Shown in pieces: positions 37,357 to 50,630 of a DNA stretch of 64,000 nucleotides; the stretch's first letter is position 1, and each line of letters starts with the position of its first letter. The DNA is taken from assembly GCF_000189635.1 (NCBI RefSeq), contig NW_002476567.1, positions 1,178,001 to 1,242,000 of the forward strand, read 5' to 3'. Both the position numbers and the translations under genes were made by a program. The notes under the pieces are model-generated. The model did not search any database. It saw only the letters and a list, made by a program, of their open reading frames with translations, and had not been told where the DNA came from. The stretch is from Tetrahymena thermophila SB210. Taxonomy: Eukaryota > Ciliophora > Oligohymenophorea > Hymenostomatida > Tetrahymenidae.

Positions 37357-40300
37357 TCAAAAAATAGATGTTTACTTTGATCTTTTCTTTGAAAAGGATA
37401 TTTAAAATGCCTTAGAATTTAATATGCTTTCAATTTAACTAGCTGAAATTCCTTCTTATCTTACTCTATGTTCATCTTCTTAGCAGTTGTTAATCATTAT
37501 TGTACCATTTTATTTATGAATAAAACTCTATTTCAATTTTCTTTAACTAAATTGTTTGTATTATCTATAAGTGTATTCAATTTAAATAAATGAGTGTACA
37601 ATTGAGAAAAACATTTATAATAATAATAAAATATTAATTAACAATTCCTGGTGCAATATTAAATCCTGTAAAGATTAACTATATTAACTATTTTAATTCA
37701 TCAGTATTAAAATTAGCATTATTAAAGTTTATAAAATATCACTAATAAGCAGATAGAACAAATCTAATTTTTTATGATTGTAAGGTCTAAATATCAAATT
37801 TATAAATAAGCTTAAAAGGCACACAGAAAATTATGTCCATAGATATATATGATCACTTAGCAAGAAAAATAAACAAAAGGTTATTTTTTTTGATTCTGTT
37901 ACTAGCCAAAAATACTTACTAAATCCATAATTAAAATTTAAATTTTCAGTAAGATATTTAAAAGATTAAATTATAAGCTCATTTTTTATTATTTTTATTT
38001 GGAGCAATATAAAAATTAAATAAAACACTCCATAAGCAAGCAAGCCTACAGCGTAAAAGTTTAATTCCTTAAATATATCTAAATTATTAATTGAGTAAAT
38101 GAGTATCATATTACTTGATATTCTGTTCACTTTAATGAACAAATTCCAGTTTAAGAAAGATTTAAAATTGTTTGCTACATTATAGATCTTTTTATTGTTA
38201 ATTCTAAAATATGCATATCCGAAAGTAATAAATAAATATGAGAAAAATGCATACCCAAAAAAAGCAATTAAGTTTGAGAGGATTGAAGAGTCTTTAGACG
38301 AAGGTAAATCATAACTAAAAACTAAAATTTAACTATCATGAAGATTAAAATAATTGAATTTAGCATAATTACAAGCAAAAATACCTACTTAATCATGTTG
38401 CTATGAATAAAATTGATTTCCTATTAACTGTGAATTCATCAAAAAGTAATCAGAGAAAGGATGATGATTAATAAACAAAGTTGGAAGGTAAATAAAGTAC
38501 TAAATACTTGTCATTATACTTGTAATTTCGAATAAAATGTTAGGCTTAGGACTAAACTAGCAATCCTTTTGATTGGTTTCTATAAAAGAAGGTTTGCATG
38601 CACAGCTTTTTGTTTATAGATCAATAATCCTAGTTGAAGAACTGCACTCTAAGCATTAATTTTTCTTAATTGAATTACATTTACTACATGTAAAATAGCA
38701 TTCATTTTCAGATAAAGTTGCATTTAAGTAATATGTGAAACAGGAATTAGAATCAAAACAAAATTCACATTAATCAATACAATTTTAAGTGCATTTATTA
38801 TTAATATCAGTATATTTACCTGATTTGCAAAAGCTACAAGTATTGTGCCTGTTATCAAAAAAGAACCCACTTTTACATTAAATGCACTAAGATCCATCAG
38901 GTAAACATTCCAAACAATTTGCTTGAGGACATTAAATGCAACTATTGGTGCTTTATGAGTAATAGGTTGATTAGGAACACACACATTTCTAATCAGTTTG
39001 TGAAAATTATGCTAACTATATGCATTATAAACACTAATTTCTATTATTGATATCACACTACTAGCACATAAGATCTTGACATTATTAACAATTTCCAGTT
39101 ATTTAATTTAATGTATCTTTCTAATCAATACAAGTGCATTCATTTTAATCAGACACAGAATTTAATTTTATTTAAGCACCAGTTTTACATGATTAACAAT
39201 TAGATTGAGATTCAGAACAAGTAAGGCATTATGGAGCACAATACTAGCAACTTTAAGTTTATCTATTGTAAAATTATCCAGATTTACAATTTAATATACA
39301 TTTTCCAGGATTTAACGGGTCTTTTAATGAATCTGAAGCACAGACCTAGCAATCTATACTACTTTAACATATAGCACAATTAATTGGACATGATATGCAT
39401 TGAGCATTATTCGAATCTAAGAAAGTAGCAGAAGGGCATTTGCATTAGCTTGTATTTTGATCAAAAAAAAATGAAGGAGCACATGAACTACAAATTTAAG
39501 GTCCTTGATCACAGTTCTGACAAAATTAAATAGTGCAATCTTGACAAATATTTTAATTGTTACAATAAGCTGGAGAAGGTTTTGTTAATTAACAGTTTTA
39601 GTTGTATAAATAATAATTTGGTTAGCACTACGAACAAGAGTTTGGTGTAATATTTGTGCAGTTATTACAGTACTTATCTTGACAAGGATAACAATTATAT
39701 TAATATGAGGGATAGTTGTTAGGAGATTGTTAACAAATAAATCCAGGTTAAGGTTGTTTAGAAACACAATTATTTATACGAGTGTTGTTATAAGGATATT
39801 ATTATGAACAAGCTGTACAGTTAGTAGGAAGAGGCCCTATACAATTTTGACAGCTAGTATCACATTCACTACAAGTAGGTAATAAATTATTATTGGATAA
39901 ATTTTATTCTTGATAAGTTTATTATTCACAACTGTTTACACAATCAGAATCAGCAAAGGAATAGAAAAAACCTGTAGGGCATGATAAACTATATAATTCA
40001 ATAATAGTAGAAGTTACTCCTAATACCTAAGAACCTTACCAAGTGTAGTAAGTGATTTAGATTGTATTATTAGATAAGGTAAAATCATATAGAACAATTC
40101 TAGGATTTTAGGCAGATAAATTACAAGAAATTTTAGAAAAACCAATAGCAAAATCTTGTTTAATCATATGCTAGACACTTATTGGAGTTTTAGAAGTCTA
40201 AACTCTTGCACATTTTTCCTAAATATCATCACCAGAAAGTCCTATTTTGCATGTTGAGTTTAATTATAAATATTGGTCTTATATTACGTTATTGAACAAA

Positions 40301-41025
40301 CAATTTGAACGATCTTAAATAAATTCATAACTTTTTTCTTAATACATATTCATCATAATTGAATTATTATCTTGATAGTAAAATTCAAAAAAATTAAATC
40401 TAATTATTTTTAATTATTCTTAAAATTTTTTGTTGTTTCTAACTTAAATTAAAATACTAGTTTAATATGAGCTAATTTCAAATTATACATCTAATTGCTA
40501 AGATATAGAACTTATAGAAAATCCTGTCATAAATCCGATAGCTCTGGCTTTGATTTTTGGATTATTAAGAAGAGTATAATTTTAAAAAGGAATGGAAGCT
40601 GAATAAATTTAATAACTTTCGTCAGAGGTTACATTCATATTATTAATCTCAATTGATTTAGATATTGAATAAATATTTTTAACTATTGTTGCGATATAGT
40701 TATACTAAACTTCAAATACTTAAGAATTTTAAGAATAATTGAGGACAGCTTAGAAGCCAGTCTAATCAATATCTATTAATTAAACTTAATAATCTAGTTC
40801 ATTTGTACTATTTGATGAATCCAAATAGCTTTAAGAGATTATCACTTAAGGGATAAAAGAAAATGTTCTATTAAATTTAACACTGGTTGGTTTATTATTA
40901 ATTTAAATCGAAAATTTTCCTATTTTGCATAAATTACTGTCTACTTCGATTATTTATTTGTTTTATTGTGAATATGAATACCTAATCAGAATATAGAAAG
41001 TAGTCAATATATAAATTAAACTCAT
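37357..41025 (-). CDS. Type 1 lectin-like, cysteine-rich multi-pass surface protein (copy 2)
   Basis: One exon of 1223 codons (1222 aa). Domain order is the same as in copy 1: signal peptide (Met-Ser-Leu-Ile-Tyr start), H-type-lectin-like region, CxxC-rich ectodomain, about six or seven membrane segments and a short tail. The frame is intact, so both duplicates may be functional. The strongest divergence from copy 1 is in the lectin-like N terminus and in a part of the cysteine region near 39560-39790, where a repeat unit with Pro-Ser-Tyr-Gln spacing closer to type 2 genes is found. This local similarity suggests exchange of sequence with type 2 genes. The C-terminal membrane part is nearly the same as in copy 1. 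Confidence 0.85.
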
Positions 41026-42357
41026 TTTATTTGCCTGTCTTCTTTTTACTCTTAATTTAATTAATTAAAAATAACTTTAAATAGTTTTTACTCTCAATAG
41101 CTATTTAGTATGATTAAGATAATTAGATATTCAGAAACAACTACTTGTATTTCATTAGATAAAAAAAAATCAAAAAAATGAAATACTTTCATGAATCAAA
41201 GTTGATAATACATTAAGTTGTTATGAAGCAAAATATAAATAAAAGAATTTTTTTAATAAATTCACAATTTTATTATGGTATTTAGGTATTTTACTTACTT
41301 TCTTTAATTTTATTTTGTAGTTTTTTGAAATATTGAAGTTTTATTTAAATTGATATAAATTACTATCTAAAAAATAAATATATGATAGCAATTATGTTTT
41401 TGTGATTGTAATTAAAAATAAATTAGGTCATATAATGCTTAAAAATGAATAATTTATCCATTTAAAAGAGAGTAAAATAAATTAATAGATAGAGCTCTGG
41501 TCTCTAATCTTAATAGATTTTTATTTTTGATTATTTTAGTTTACAGTAATAAAAAATTTATTTTAATCTTAATTTGAACATCCAAAGATAAAAATAATTT
41601 TATACTAGCAAATTTTTGAATTTATTTATCAAATAAAATAATTTTTTTAGATTAGTGTTTGTTTGTTAAAAAAAAAAGATCCTATTTTATATCATGTGCT
41701 TATTATTTCAAATAACTTTTGGATATTTTATTGTTAATAAATAATTATTAATAAATTAATAAGCTTTTATTTAAATTTTTAATCACAAGACAATTTAATT
41801 CACAATTACCAAAAAATAAATTTAGATTTAGATATTTCACATTTTTCCTAATAATTTCGCTGATGCTAAATTCTCAAATAAAAGCATAATAAATAACTAA
41901 ACATCAAGAACATCAATATTTATACTTTAATATTTGCTTTCTATTTAATATAGAAGAAATTTATACTTATTTTTTCTTTCATTTATCATTTTAAAAAAAT
42001 GTGACTCAAAAAGTCTTTAGATTGATTTAATATTATTTTATTCCATTTTTAAAATCAATATTATTAAATTTTACAATTAATTATTTAATAACTCATCAAT
42101 AATTGATTAAGCATGTTAATTATAATATATACTCTTATTGGACGGTTGAAAAAAATACAAATCAATATTAATTTGGAAAAATAAAATTAATAAATAAAAT
42201 AAAATATTTTTGAATTAGTTATAAATTATTTGTAAAATAAAATGGATTAGAATAGGATTTTTTTCGAATAATAAAAAAATTATTTAAAAAGTTTAAGCAT
42301 TGTTGTTTAAATTTAGGAATAGTTTAATTTTTTAAATGTGCTCCCGATATTAACTAC
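41026..42357. other. 5' flank of type 1 copy 2 and 3' flank of type 2 gene 1
   Basis: About 1.3 kb without a gene, aligned with 34419-35740. A/T runs and the TTTACTTACTTTC block recur at equivalent places. Confidence 0.65.
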
Positions 42358-45300
42358 TCAGCTAGATGAAGCCTAGCGTTTTTGAATTATTTTTCTTTTT
42401 GAAAGTTGGATTGAAAATGTTCTGACATTTAGAATACTTTGAATTTATTCTACAGTAATACCTTCTTCTTTTATTTTTTATTCAAAGATAAAGCAATTAC
42501 TTGTCTAAAAGAAATTATTATTTTAATTTCTAATTAAAGATTTTTGTAATTATTTTTTACTTAACTTAAGGTACATTCGATGGGCAAATTCAATAATAAC
42601 CAAACAATGAAAAGTTGCCAAAGCTATTTAGCTTACTAATAATAAGGAGATGCTATTTTATTCATACTATACTAAATGTACTAAAGATTGATTTAATTAA
42701 GTTTAATTTATTATTATTAAGCCTGAAACAAATGCTATTTATATAATATCGCTTATTAAAACATAATACTGATCTCTTCTTTTATTATTATAAGGCTTGA
42801 TTAGTGATAGAATTATTAGACTAAAGGTAAAAGTAGAAAACTACAACCATAATAAGTAACTTTAGCTAAGTAAAAAGGCTAAGCAAAAAGTTATTTTCTT
42901 TAATTCTGCTATTAACCAAAACATCAAACTTGCCTTGGAATTTGTATTTAGGTTAACTGTTAAAAACTTTAATTGTTGATTACAAGCAACTGTCTTTACT
43001 ACATAGGCTTCAAGTAAAAGAAATATTAGATATAATATACCGTAAACTATTGAGCAAACTGAGTAAAAGTTTAATTACTTAAACATTTCTAAATTATTAA
43101 TTGAGTACATCAGTATCATATTACTTGATATTCTATTCACTTTTATGAATAAATTCCAATTCAAGAAATATTTAAAAACTAAGCTTCTATGAGAATTTCT
43201 CAAATTTAAACACTTATTATCAACGATTTTAAAATAAACATATCCTATAGTAATAAATAAATATGATAAAAAGGCATATCCAAAAAAAACCAAAACACTT
43301 AATTTATTTGATGAGTCTTTGGTTAGAGGAATGTCTTAACTAAATACTAAAGTTTAACTATCAAGAAGATTAAAATAGTTGAATTTAGCATTGTGGCATG
43401 CAAAAATTCCTGTTTAATCTAGCTATTTTGAATAATAATGGTTGCCTATTAATTAAGAGTTCATCAAAAAATAATCAGAGAAAGGATGATGGTTTACAAA
43501 CAAAGTTGGAAGGTAAATAAAATACTAAATATTTGTAACTATACTTGCTATTTTAAATAAAATATTTGAGCTAGGATTAAATTAGCAATCCTCTTTATTA
43601 GTTTCTATAAATGAAGACTAGCAGATACAACTATTTGTTTATTGATCGAGTGATCTAGTTGATGATCTACACTCTAAGCATTGATTTATATCACTTCCTG
43701 TACATTTACTACATGTAAAATAGCATTAGTTCCCAACAAAAGTGGAATTAGAATAGTATTAAAAACATGAACTGGTATCTGAACACAATTCACATTAATC
43801 AATACAATTTTAGCTACATTTATTTTCATTATCAGAAAATTTACCTTATTTACAAAAGCTACAAGTTTATAATTTATTGTCATATAAGAATCCACTTTTA
43901 CATTAAATGCATTAAGATCCATCTGGTAAACACTCCAAACAATTTTCTTATGGACATTTGATACAACTATTTGTAATAGAAGAGTAATAGTTTGATTAAG
44001 AGCACTCACATTTTTAATCAGCTTATGAATATTGTGCTAATTTAATACATTATAAACATATACTTCTATTATTAGAATCACACAACTAACACATGATATC
44101 TGGACATTATTAACATATACCAGTTACCTCGCTTAATGTATCTTTTTAATTTATACAAGCGCATTCATTTATATTATTTATTTAATTAAAAATAGTTTAA
44201 GCACCAGTTTTACAAGACATACAATTATTTTTAGATCCAAAGCAAGTTAGGCATGTTGGAGCACACTATTAACAGCTTTGTGTTTATCTATCAAAAAAAT
44301 ATCCTGATTAACAATTCAAAATACAATTTCCAGGATATAAAGGGTCTGGTGATGAATTTGAAGCACATTATTAGCAAGTTGTGCTATTTACACAATTGGC
44401 ACAATTTGCTGGACATGATAAACACTGATAATTATTATTGCTTGAATCTAAATAAGAAGCATAAGGGCATCTGCATTAGTTTGAATTTGAATCTATATAA
44501 AATGAAGGGGGGCATAAGCTACAAGTTTAAGGCCCTTAATCACAGTTGAGACAGAATTAAATAGTGCAAGCTTGGCAATTATTATTGCTATCGCAAAATG
44601 CTGGAGAAGGTTTTGTTAATGTGCAACTATTATTATACAAATAAGTATTTGATTAGCACTATATGCAGGAGTTTGGTAAAACATTTGTGCATATAAGACA
44701 ATTAATATCGTTACAAGGATAGCAATTTTATTAGTATGAAGGATAGTTACTAGAAGATTATTAACAAGTAAAACCAGAAGGTTCTTACTAAATACAAGTA
44801 TTTGTAAGAGTGTTGTAATAAGGATATGACTGCGAACATGTTGTACAGTCAGTAGTAAGAGATCCTTCACAATTTTAACAGCTTACATCACAAGGATAGA
44901 AATTTTGTTGATAAGATGGTTAAGGACTGGAACTATTTTAGCAAAAATATCCTGGGTTCGGAATTTATGAAAAGCATTCATTAGTGGATGTATTAAAATA
45001 AGGTAGAGAAGTTGGACAAGTTAAACAATTATTAGGTAAAGGTCCTGTACAGCTTAAACAATTACTATTACAGGAATTGCAATTAAACTAATAGGTTGGA
45101 TAATTGGTGTTTTTTTGGCAATTAAAATTAAAACCTGGTGTTTAGGAAAGACATTAATTAGTTTAAGTATTAAAGTAAGGAAAAGAACTAGAGCAGCTAA
45201 TACAATTAGTTGGGAGAGTTCCTGAGCAAGTTAAGCAAGTAGAATCACAAGGCTAGCAATTTTATTAGTAAGACAAATTGATATTTGAGCTTTTTGTGCA

Positions 45301-47676
45301 AAAGTAACCTGAATTAGGTGCTTAAACAGAGCAAGAATTATTTGATAAATTATAAAATGGGTAATTAGTATTGCAATTTAAACAATTTGTAGAAATAGGA
45401 CCTGAGCATTACAAGCAGCTTTAATCACAAGGATAGCAGTCCTATTGATATGATAGCGATGTGTTAGAGTTACTTTAGCAATAATATCCTGAAGCTGGAG
45501 CTTAAACTAGGCATTCATTAGTTTTGGTATTAAAAAATGGTAGAGAAGGAGGACAGCTCAAACAATTATTAGACTATGGGCCTGAACAGCTTAAACAATT
45601 TATATGACAATTATTACAATTAAACTAATAAGTGGGGTTAGTTAGATTTTGAATGCAATAAAAGTTTGAACTTGGAATATTTGAAAGGCAAGAACTAGTT
45701 TAAATATTGAAATAGGGAAATTAACTTGTGCAACTGATGCAATTATTTTGGAGACTACCTGAGCAATTGAGGCAAGTCGAATAGCAAGGTGAGCAATTTT
45801 ATTAATAAGAAAAGTTTGATTTTGAGCTTTATTTACAAAAATAACCTTAATTAGGAGCTGATGCTAAGCAAGAATTGGTAGATATATTATAGAAAGGAAA
45901 AGAAGTAGTGCAACTTAAACAATTTGTAGAAAGAGGTCCTGAGCATTAAAAGCAACTAGGATCACAAGGATAACAATTTAATTGGTATGATGGAGATGTA
46001 CTATTGATATTTTAACAATAATAGCCTGTAGCTGGAGCTTAAAGAAGACATTCATTTGTTTTGGTATTAAAAAATGGTAGATTAGGATTGCAGCTTTAAC
46101 AATTATTAGATAAAGGACCAAAACAAGTTTAACAGTTTGGACTGCAAGTTTAACAATTGAATTGATAAGTAGGAGTAGTTTTATTTTACTAGCATTAGAA
46201 ATCACTATTCGGAGATGAAAGGCACTAATTAGTAGAAGTTATAAAATAAGGAAAAGATTAAGAACAACTAAGGCAATTAGTTGGGAGAGTTCCTGAACAA
46301 GTTAAACAAGTTGAATCACAAGAATAACAATTATATTGATAAGACAAAGATATATCTGAACTTTTTTAACAAATAAAACCTGTACCTGGTTATATTGATT
46401 GGCATTAATTATTTTATACAATAAAGAAAGGGAGAGAAGATGGACAGCTTTTACAGTTAGTTGATAGAGGACCATAGCATTGTATACAGCTCGAATTACA
46501 TGGGTTACATGAAGGTAAAAGACTAGTATTTAAAGAGTTTTATTCTGGATAAGTTTAACTTTCACAAGTCTAAACACAATCTTAAACAGCAAATGAATAA
46601 AAATATCCAGTTGTGCAAGATAAACTATAATACTCAATTAAAGTAGAAGTAACTCCTAATATTTTTGAACCATACCAAGTTCTATAAGTTATATACATTC
46701 CATAGCTGCCATTATAATAATTAAAATAAATATCAGAGATTATCAATCTCCCATTTTAAACATTTAAATCACTTGAAATTTTAGAAAAACCTATTTAAAA
46801 ATTTAATTTATTAGATTGCATAGTAATAATAGGGATAGGTATTGTTTAAACTCTAGTATACTTTTCTGAAAGTTCTTAACAACACAAGCCTTACTTACAT
46901 ACCGGGCTCAAATTATTTGCATAGTTAGTTGATATTAAATTATTATACAAGCAGTTAGATGTACTTGAAATAAATTCATAAGTTTGATCTTAGTAAGTTT
47001 TAATCATTATTGAATTATTTTCTTGATAATAAAACTCAAAATAATTATATCTTACTTCATTAAGTTACCCATCTGCTGATAGATCTTCTTTTAAATTAAT
47101 TAAAAAATTATTAGGATCATCAGTTGGCTAACTTATTTAAAAGGAAACACTTAAGATATTATTTAAATAATCTACATAAAATCCAGTCATAAATCCAACT
47201 ACTAAAACTTTTATTTTCGAATTTGAGAGAAGGTTTTACTAAGAATAAGGTATTTTTGTAGTATAAATGTTATAGTTTTAGTCTTAGCTGTTATCTAATA
47301 AAATTGTTTAATTACTTGTGTTAAATGAGTAAATATTAGATGCTGTTGTTGCTATGTAAGAGTAATTTGCTTATTTTAAAGAAGAAAAATAAGAAACTTG
47401 GAGTGTAACTTAAAAACCAGTTGAGCTTTGATTTGTAATGAAAATTTGAAAGTCTAATTCAAACTAATTGTTTAAAGTGTCCAAATAATTAAGTGAAGTG
47501 ATAATATTTGGAGTAGAATTAAAAGGTGAGGAGAATTAAATGTTGACTATAGTGTTGGTTTATGAGATAGTAAAATTACCGCTCTGTATGAAATTGTCAT
47601 CTAAGATATTTATTAATGATAAATAAACATCTTTTACAAAAGATAATACCATAAAAGTCCTCAAAAGAAAGCTCAT
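42358..47676 (-). CDS. Type 2 lectin-like multi-pass surface protein with nine ~59-aa Cys repeats
   Basis: One exon of 1773 codons (1772 aa) from ATG 47676 to TGA 42358. The N terminus is hydrophobic (about 20 residues), followed by an H-type-lectin-like region with VNIQFSSPFNSTPNIITSLN and STGFQVTL. From about residue 355 the ectodomain has tandem units of the form CxxCxxxCxxCxGxLxxNCxxC, an aromatic pair, N.xTNxCL, then G(Y/F)xC and SYQxN. Nine full units lie at 44725-46329. A further region shared with type 1 follows up to about residue 1370. Six or seven membrane segments and a tail with EEGITVEQIQSILNVRTFSI complete the protein. One repeat has a conserved Cys replaced by Phe (codon 44899-44901). 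The inferred role is a surface receptor or antigen. Function is not known from sequence. Confidence 0.87.
44725..46329 (-). repeat. Nine tandem cysteine-rich units in a three-unit higher-order repeat
   Basis: The block is 1605 nt, or 535 codons, and so about 59.4 codons per unit. Units 1, 4 and 7 share a short type ending PTYQ(F)N. Units 2, 5 and 8 share FNT.TNEC and GY(Y/F)CQ. Units 3, 6 and 9 start (C/F)YPCD. This gives a higher-order period of about 178 codons (535 nt). Confidence 0.85.
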
Positions 47677-48561
47677 TTTATTTAATTTTTAATATGGCAT
47701 TGCAATTTTTTTTGTTTTCTACAATTGAATTTTTTGATAAATTTAAATTAACTTTTTTTTTCTTCTATTAATAACTTACTAAAATGAAAACTTCTATTTT
47801 TATTTACAAAATTAGTAAATGAAGATGTAATTTTTATCAATCTATAAATTTAAATTGATTTTAATTAAAATAGTCTTTAAATTTAAATAATTATGTATCA
47901 TATTAACTTCTTAATACCTAAATTAACAACAAGTATGATTTCTTTAACTTTTTTAATCTTATTATATATTTTTCAAAACTATTAAAAAGTACCATCGATT
48001 TTCAATTATGGAAGCTGCTATGTTTTTTAGAGTTAAAATTTGAGAAAATTAATTGTACACTCTTTATAAGAGAAGTTTGTATTGAAAAATCTAATTTTAA
48101 ATCAGAATCCACATTATATTTTAAATTAGAAAATTTATTTTCATAAATTGAAAAAATAGTTTCAAATTCTGATATATTTTAATACATGTATGCGCTTTGT
48201 AGAATATGATTTTTATCTCTACTTCTTTTTCATAAATATTTAATTCAATTTACTTAAATTTAAAATGATAAAAATGAATTTAAACTTTTATTGTAGAAGA
48301 TAAATTTAAAATAGAAATAACAATACTTATAAAAATAAATAGTTGTAAGATTAATTTATTTATTGTTATACATCAATCATGATTCTATTTTAAAAATTAA
48401 ATTTTATATTTTTGATCAGGCATTAATAAAATTAGTTCATTTATCTTCATCAAAAAATAAAATTTCTGATCAAACATTTTTTTAATTTGCCTATTTCTGA
48501 ATTTATTTCAAATATTTCAATTCATATTGATTCAAATATTTTTTAACTTACAAAAAAAATA
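47677..48561. other. 5' flank of type 2 gene 1 and 3' flank of arrestin gene 1
   Basis: About 885 nt without a gene. The part from about 48060 is duplicated at about 51340. The part next to the gene start resembles the flank of the second type 2 gene (59583-59960), for example around a TATGTTTTTT(A/T)GAGTTA word. Confidence 0.6.
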
Positions 48562-49944
48562 TCAAATTTTAGTTTTATTTTGATCTTTCATTTCTGATTA
48601 ACCTAGAGGATAGTCATATCCAGGTATTTAGTCGAATTAATTAATATTGAAGTTCTAATTTTAATTTGGTTAAATTTATTATTATTAATCATTAACAATT
48701 TTAACTTAAATTTGGTCTTGATGATTGCTAATTTGTTATTGCTAATTTTTATTTTATTGTTCTAAATTGTTCATTTCTAGTTAATTCTCAACTTTTTTTT
48801 TAGATGGTTGAATTGCTTAGTAATTATCATATAATTTTTATTCATAAGCTAAATTTTATAAGTGCTACTATTACATTTAATTGTACTGCTTAGGATTAAA
48901 TTAAGCTTATTGTAATATAACAGGATTCCAGTTTTAAGGTATTTGTTAGGGTTAATCTTGTTGCATACCTTGAAAGTGTATGTTTGAATTAGGATTTATA
49001 TAAATTTGCACTTTATGAGGTAAATTAGTAGTTACCGACCAACAAGAATCAATATGAGGTAAAATTTCTAAGTAGTAGTTCATTTAAATTAGCTAACCTT
49101 TAGAACTTAATAAAAGATTACTAGGAATTTTAATTTAGATTTCTTAAGATACTCGCCTAATATTTGTATAAATTTAAGTGCTTTTTTTAAACTATTTAAT
49201 AACATGAAAACTCCCCATCGAAAGCTTCCCAATGAGTTTTACACTAAAATTGTTTACTGTTTTTTGATATTAGTCAAGATCTATATTGATTACTATATTT
49301 ACATTATCGTTAGAGACAAAAGATCTACTGTTCAAAAGTGTACTGTAATTTATTTCACCTGATTTAAAGCAGCAACAAAAAACTGGTGTTTATTTTGAAG
49401 TAATGAGATTGGGTAAATTTTAAACTTAGTGTATTTACCCTATAGTTATCTTTTAGCTTGCACTAACAGGCCTTACATTAGGATCTGTGGAAAGTATTTA
49501 TGCTGTTAATAAATATTTCAGACTGCATTTATTATGATCATTGCTAAAATATTCGAGTGAAGAAGGTAATTACTAAGCAATTTGAAGCTAAAATGGAATA
49601 GATAACTAACAAGGTTGAATTACAAATCCTTAGTTTTCTGCCCCTTAAGAGAAATCATAGACAGGCATACTATAATTTAAAAAATTACTATGACCTTCCA
49701 AAAATTAAGTTTTTGTTTCCTCTTATTCCGTATGTTAATTATATTCAGTAGTTTCATATGTACAATAATAATCTTCAAACCCTGAAAGATTGATTTATAG
49801 AAAGCACCCTTAAAAAGGCTCTTGAAGGTTTATATGAAGTATACCTTATATAACTTCATTACTAACGAAACTTAGCTTATTCAATTAAATTTAAATACCT
49901 CCTCTGACTTATCTTCTTTTATCATTAGGATGACTTGAGCCCAT
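48562..49944 (-). CDS. Arrestin-fold protein 1
   Basis: One exon of 461 codons (460 aa). The first about 170 residues resemble an arrestin N domain: GGIQIQLNKLSFVSNEVIQG (Ge.i.G-type strand), then LQINLSGFEDY, an FVIQPCQLSIPFQLQIA strand, a P.S(L/I)(E/Q)YFS loop and CSLKYLLTAQIL. The second half (about residues 190-340) resembles the C domain, with a CCCFKSGEINYSTLLNSRSF start and VKLIGKL. The last 120 residues are Gln/Asn-rich with no fold. Arrestin-fold proteins link membrane receptors to clathrin or ubiquitin ligases, or act in retromer-like trafficking. No PPxY motif was seen. The assignment is by strand pattern and conserved small motifs, not by a search. The gene lies between a type 2 receptor-like gene and a relic of another. 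Confidence 0.8.
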
Positions 49945-50630
49945 TTATACTTTAATTTATAAATTCCTTAATAATTAATAAAGTCTATAGATTGATTAAA
50001 ATAATGTATTGAATATCTAAATTTTGATATTTATTTATTAATTAATTATAAAATCATCAATTTAAAAAAGTAATCCTTTTTATGAATAATTTGATAAACA
50101 AATAAAGTCTACAAAATATTTTTCCAACTTATTTTTATTAAGTATCTAAATTCTAAGAATACTTTAATAATTTCACAACTTATATAAATAAAATTTCAGG
50201 ATTTAAAAATAATCTTGATATAAATATAGCTGTTCCTTCATTTGAAATATCACCATCAATTATATCGTGATTTCTGATATCTTAAATGATTTTTATATTT
50301 TAATTAAAATTTTTTGTTCTACATCTTTTCCATTTTTTTATTTGAAGTTTCTTTTTGAATTTTTTAAATTCAAAATTATAATAATTACAATAAATAACTT
50401 TGGTACCTTTTATAAAGAAAAACTCTTATCTGAAAGGTTAATAAAATTAAATAAACATTATTGAGAAAAATTAAATTTAAAAGAGTTTTATAGAATAAAA
50501 TAATATATTTTTTAATTAAATTTATTACATAGTAGTAAATATTGAATAAAACTATAAAAAAAATTCTTTTAAAAAGCTATTTCTATTTTGGAATAATTTA
50601 ATTTTTAAACATGTTCCAGATGTTAAATAA
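49945..50630. other. Intergenic 5' flank of arrestin gene 1
   Basis: About 690 nt of AT-rich sequence without a convincing gene. It corresponds to 53244-53726 next to the second arrestin copy, with length differences. Confidence 0.6.

Larger units (their letters stand above)
36470..43074 (+). repeat. Segmental duplication, copy B (about 6.6 kb)
   Basis: This is the second copy of 29620-36463 and contains the type 1 gene at 37357-41025. Its right end runs on into the intact type 2 gene at 42358-47676, so this copy keeps the ancestral junction and copy A carries the truncation. Confidence 0.85.

Noticed and set aside
42162..42357. Longer C terminus of the type 2 gene in another frame
   Set aside because: A different frame stays open past the tail, but only the frame ending at TGA 42358-42360 matches the tails of the type 1 genes and gives a whole number of codons from the start.
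43767..44549. Plus-strand open frames opposite the type 2 genes, repeated near 55625 and 63301
   Set aside because: They are mirror images of the conserved cysteine-coding region on the minus strand and recur only because the genes are paralogous.
44725..46329. CRISPR array, because of regular spacing
   Set aside because: The period is about 178 nt per unit, the units are diverged and in one open frame with conserved cysteines, and there are no unique spacers or cas genes.
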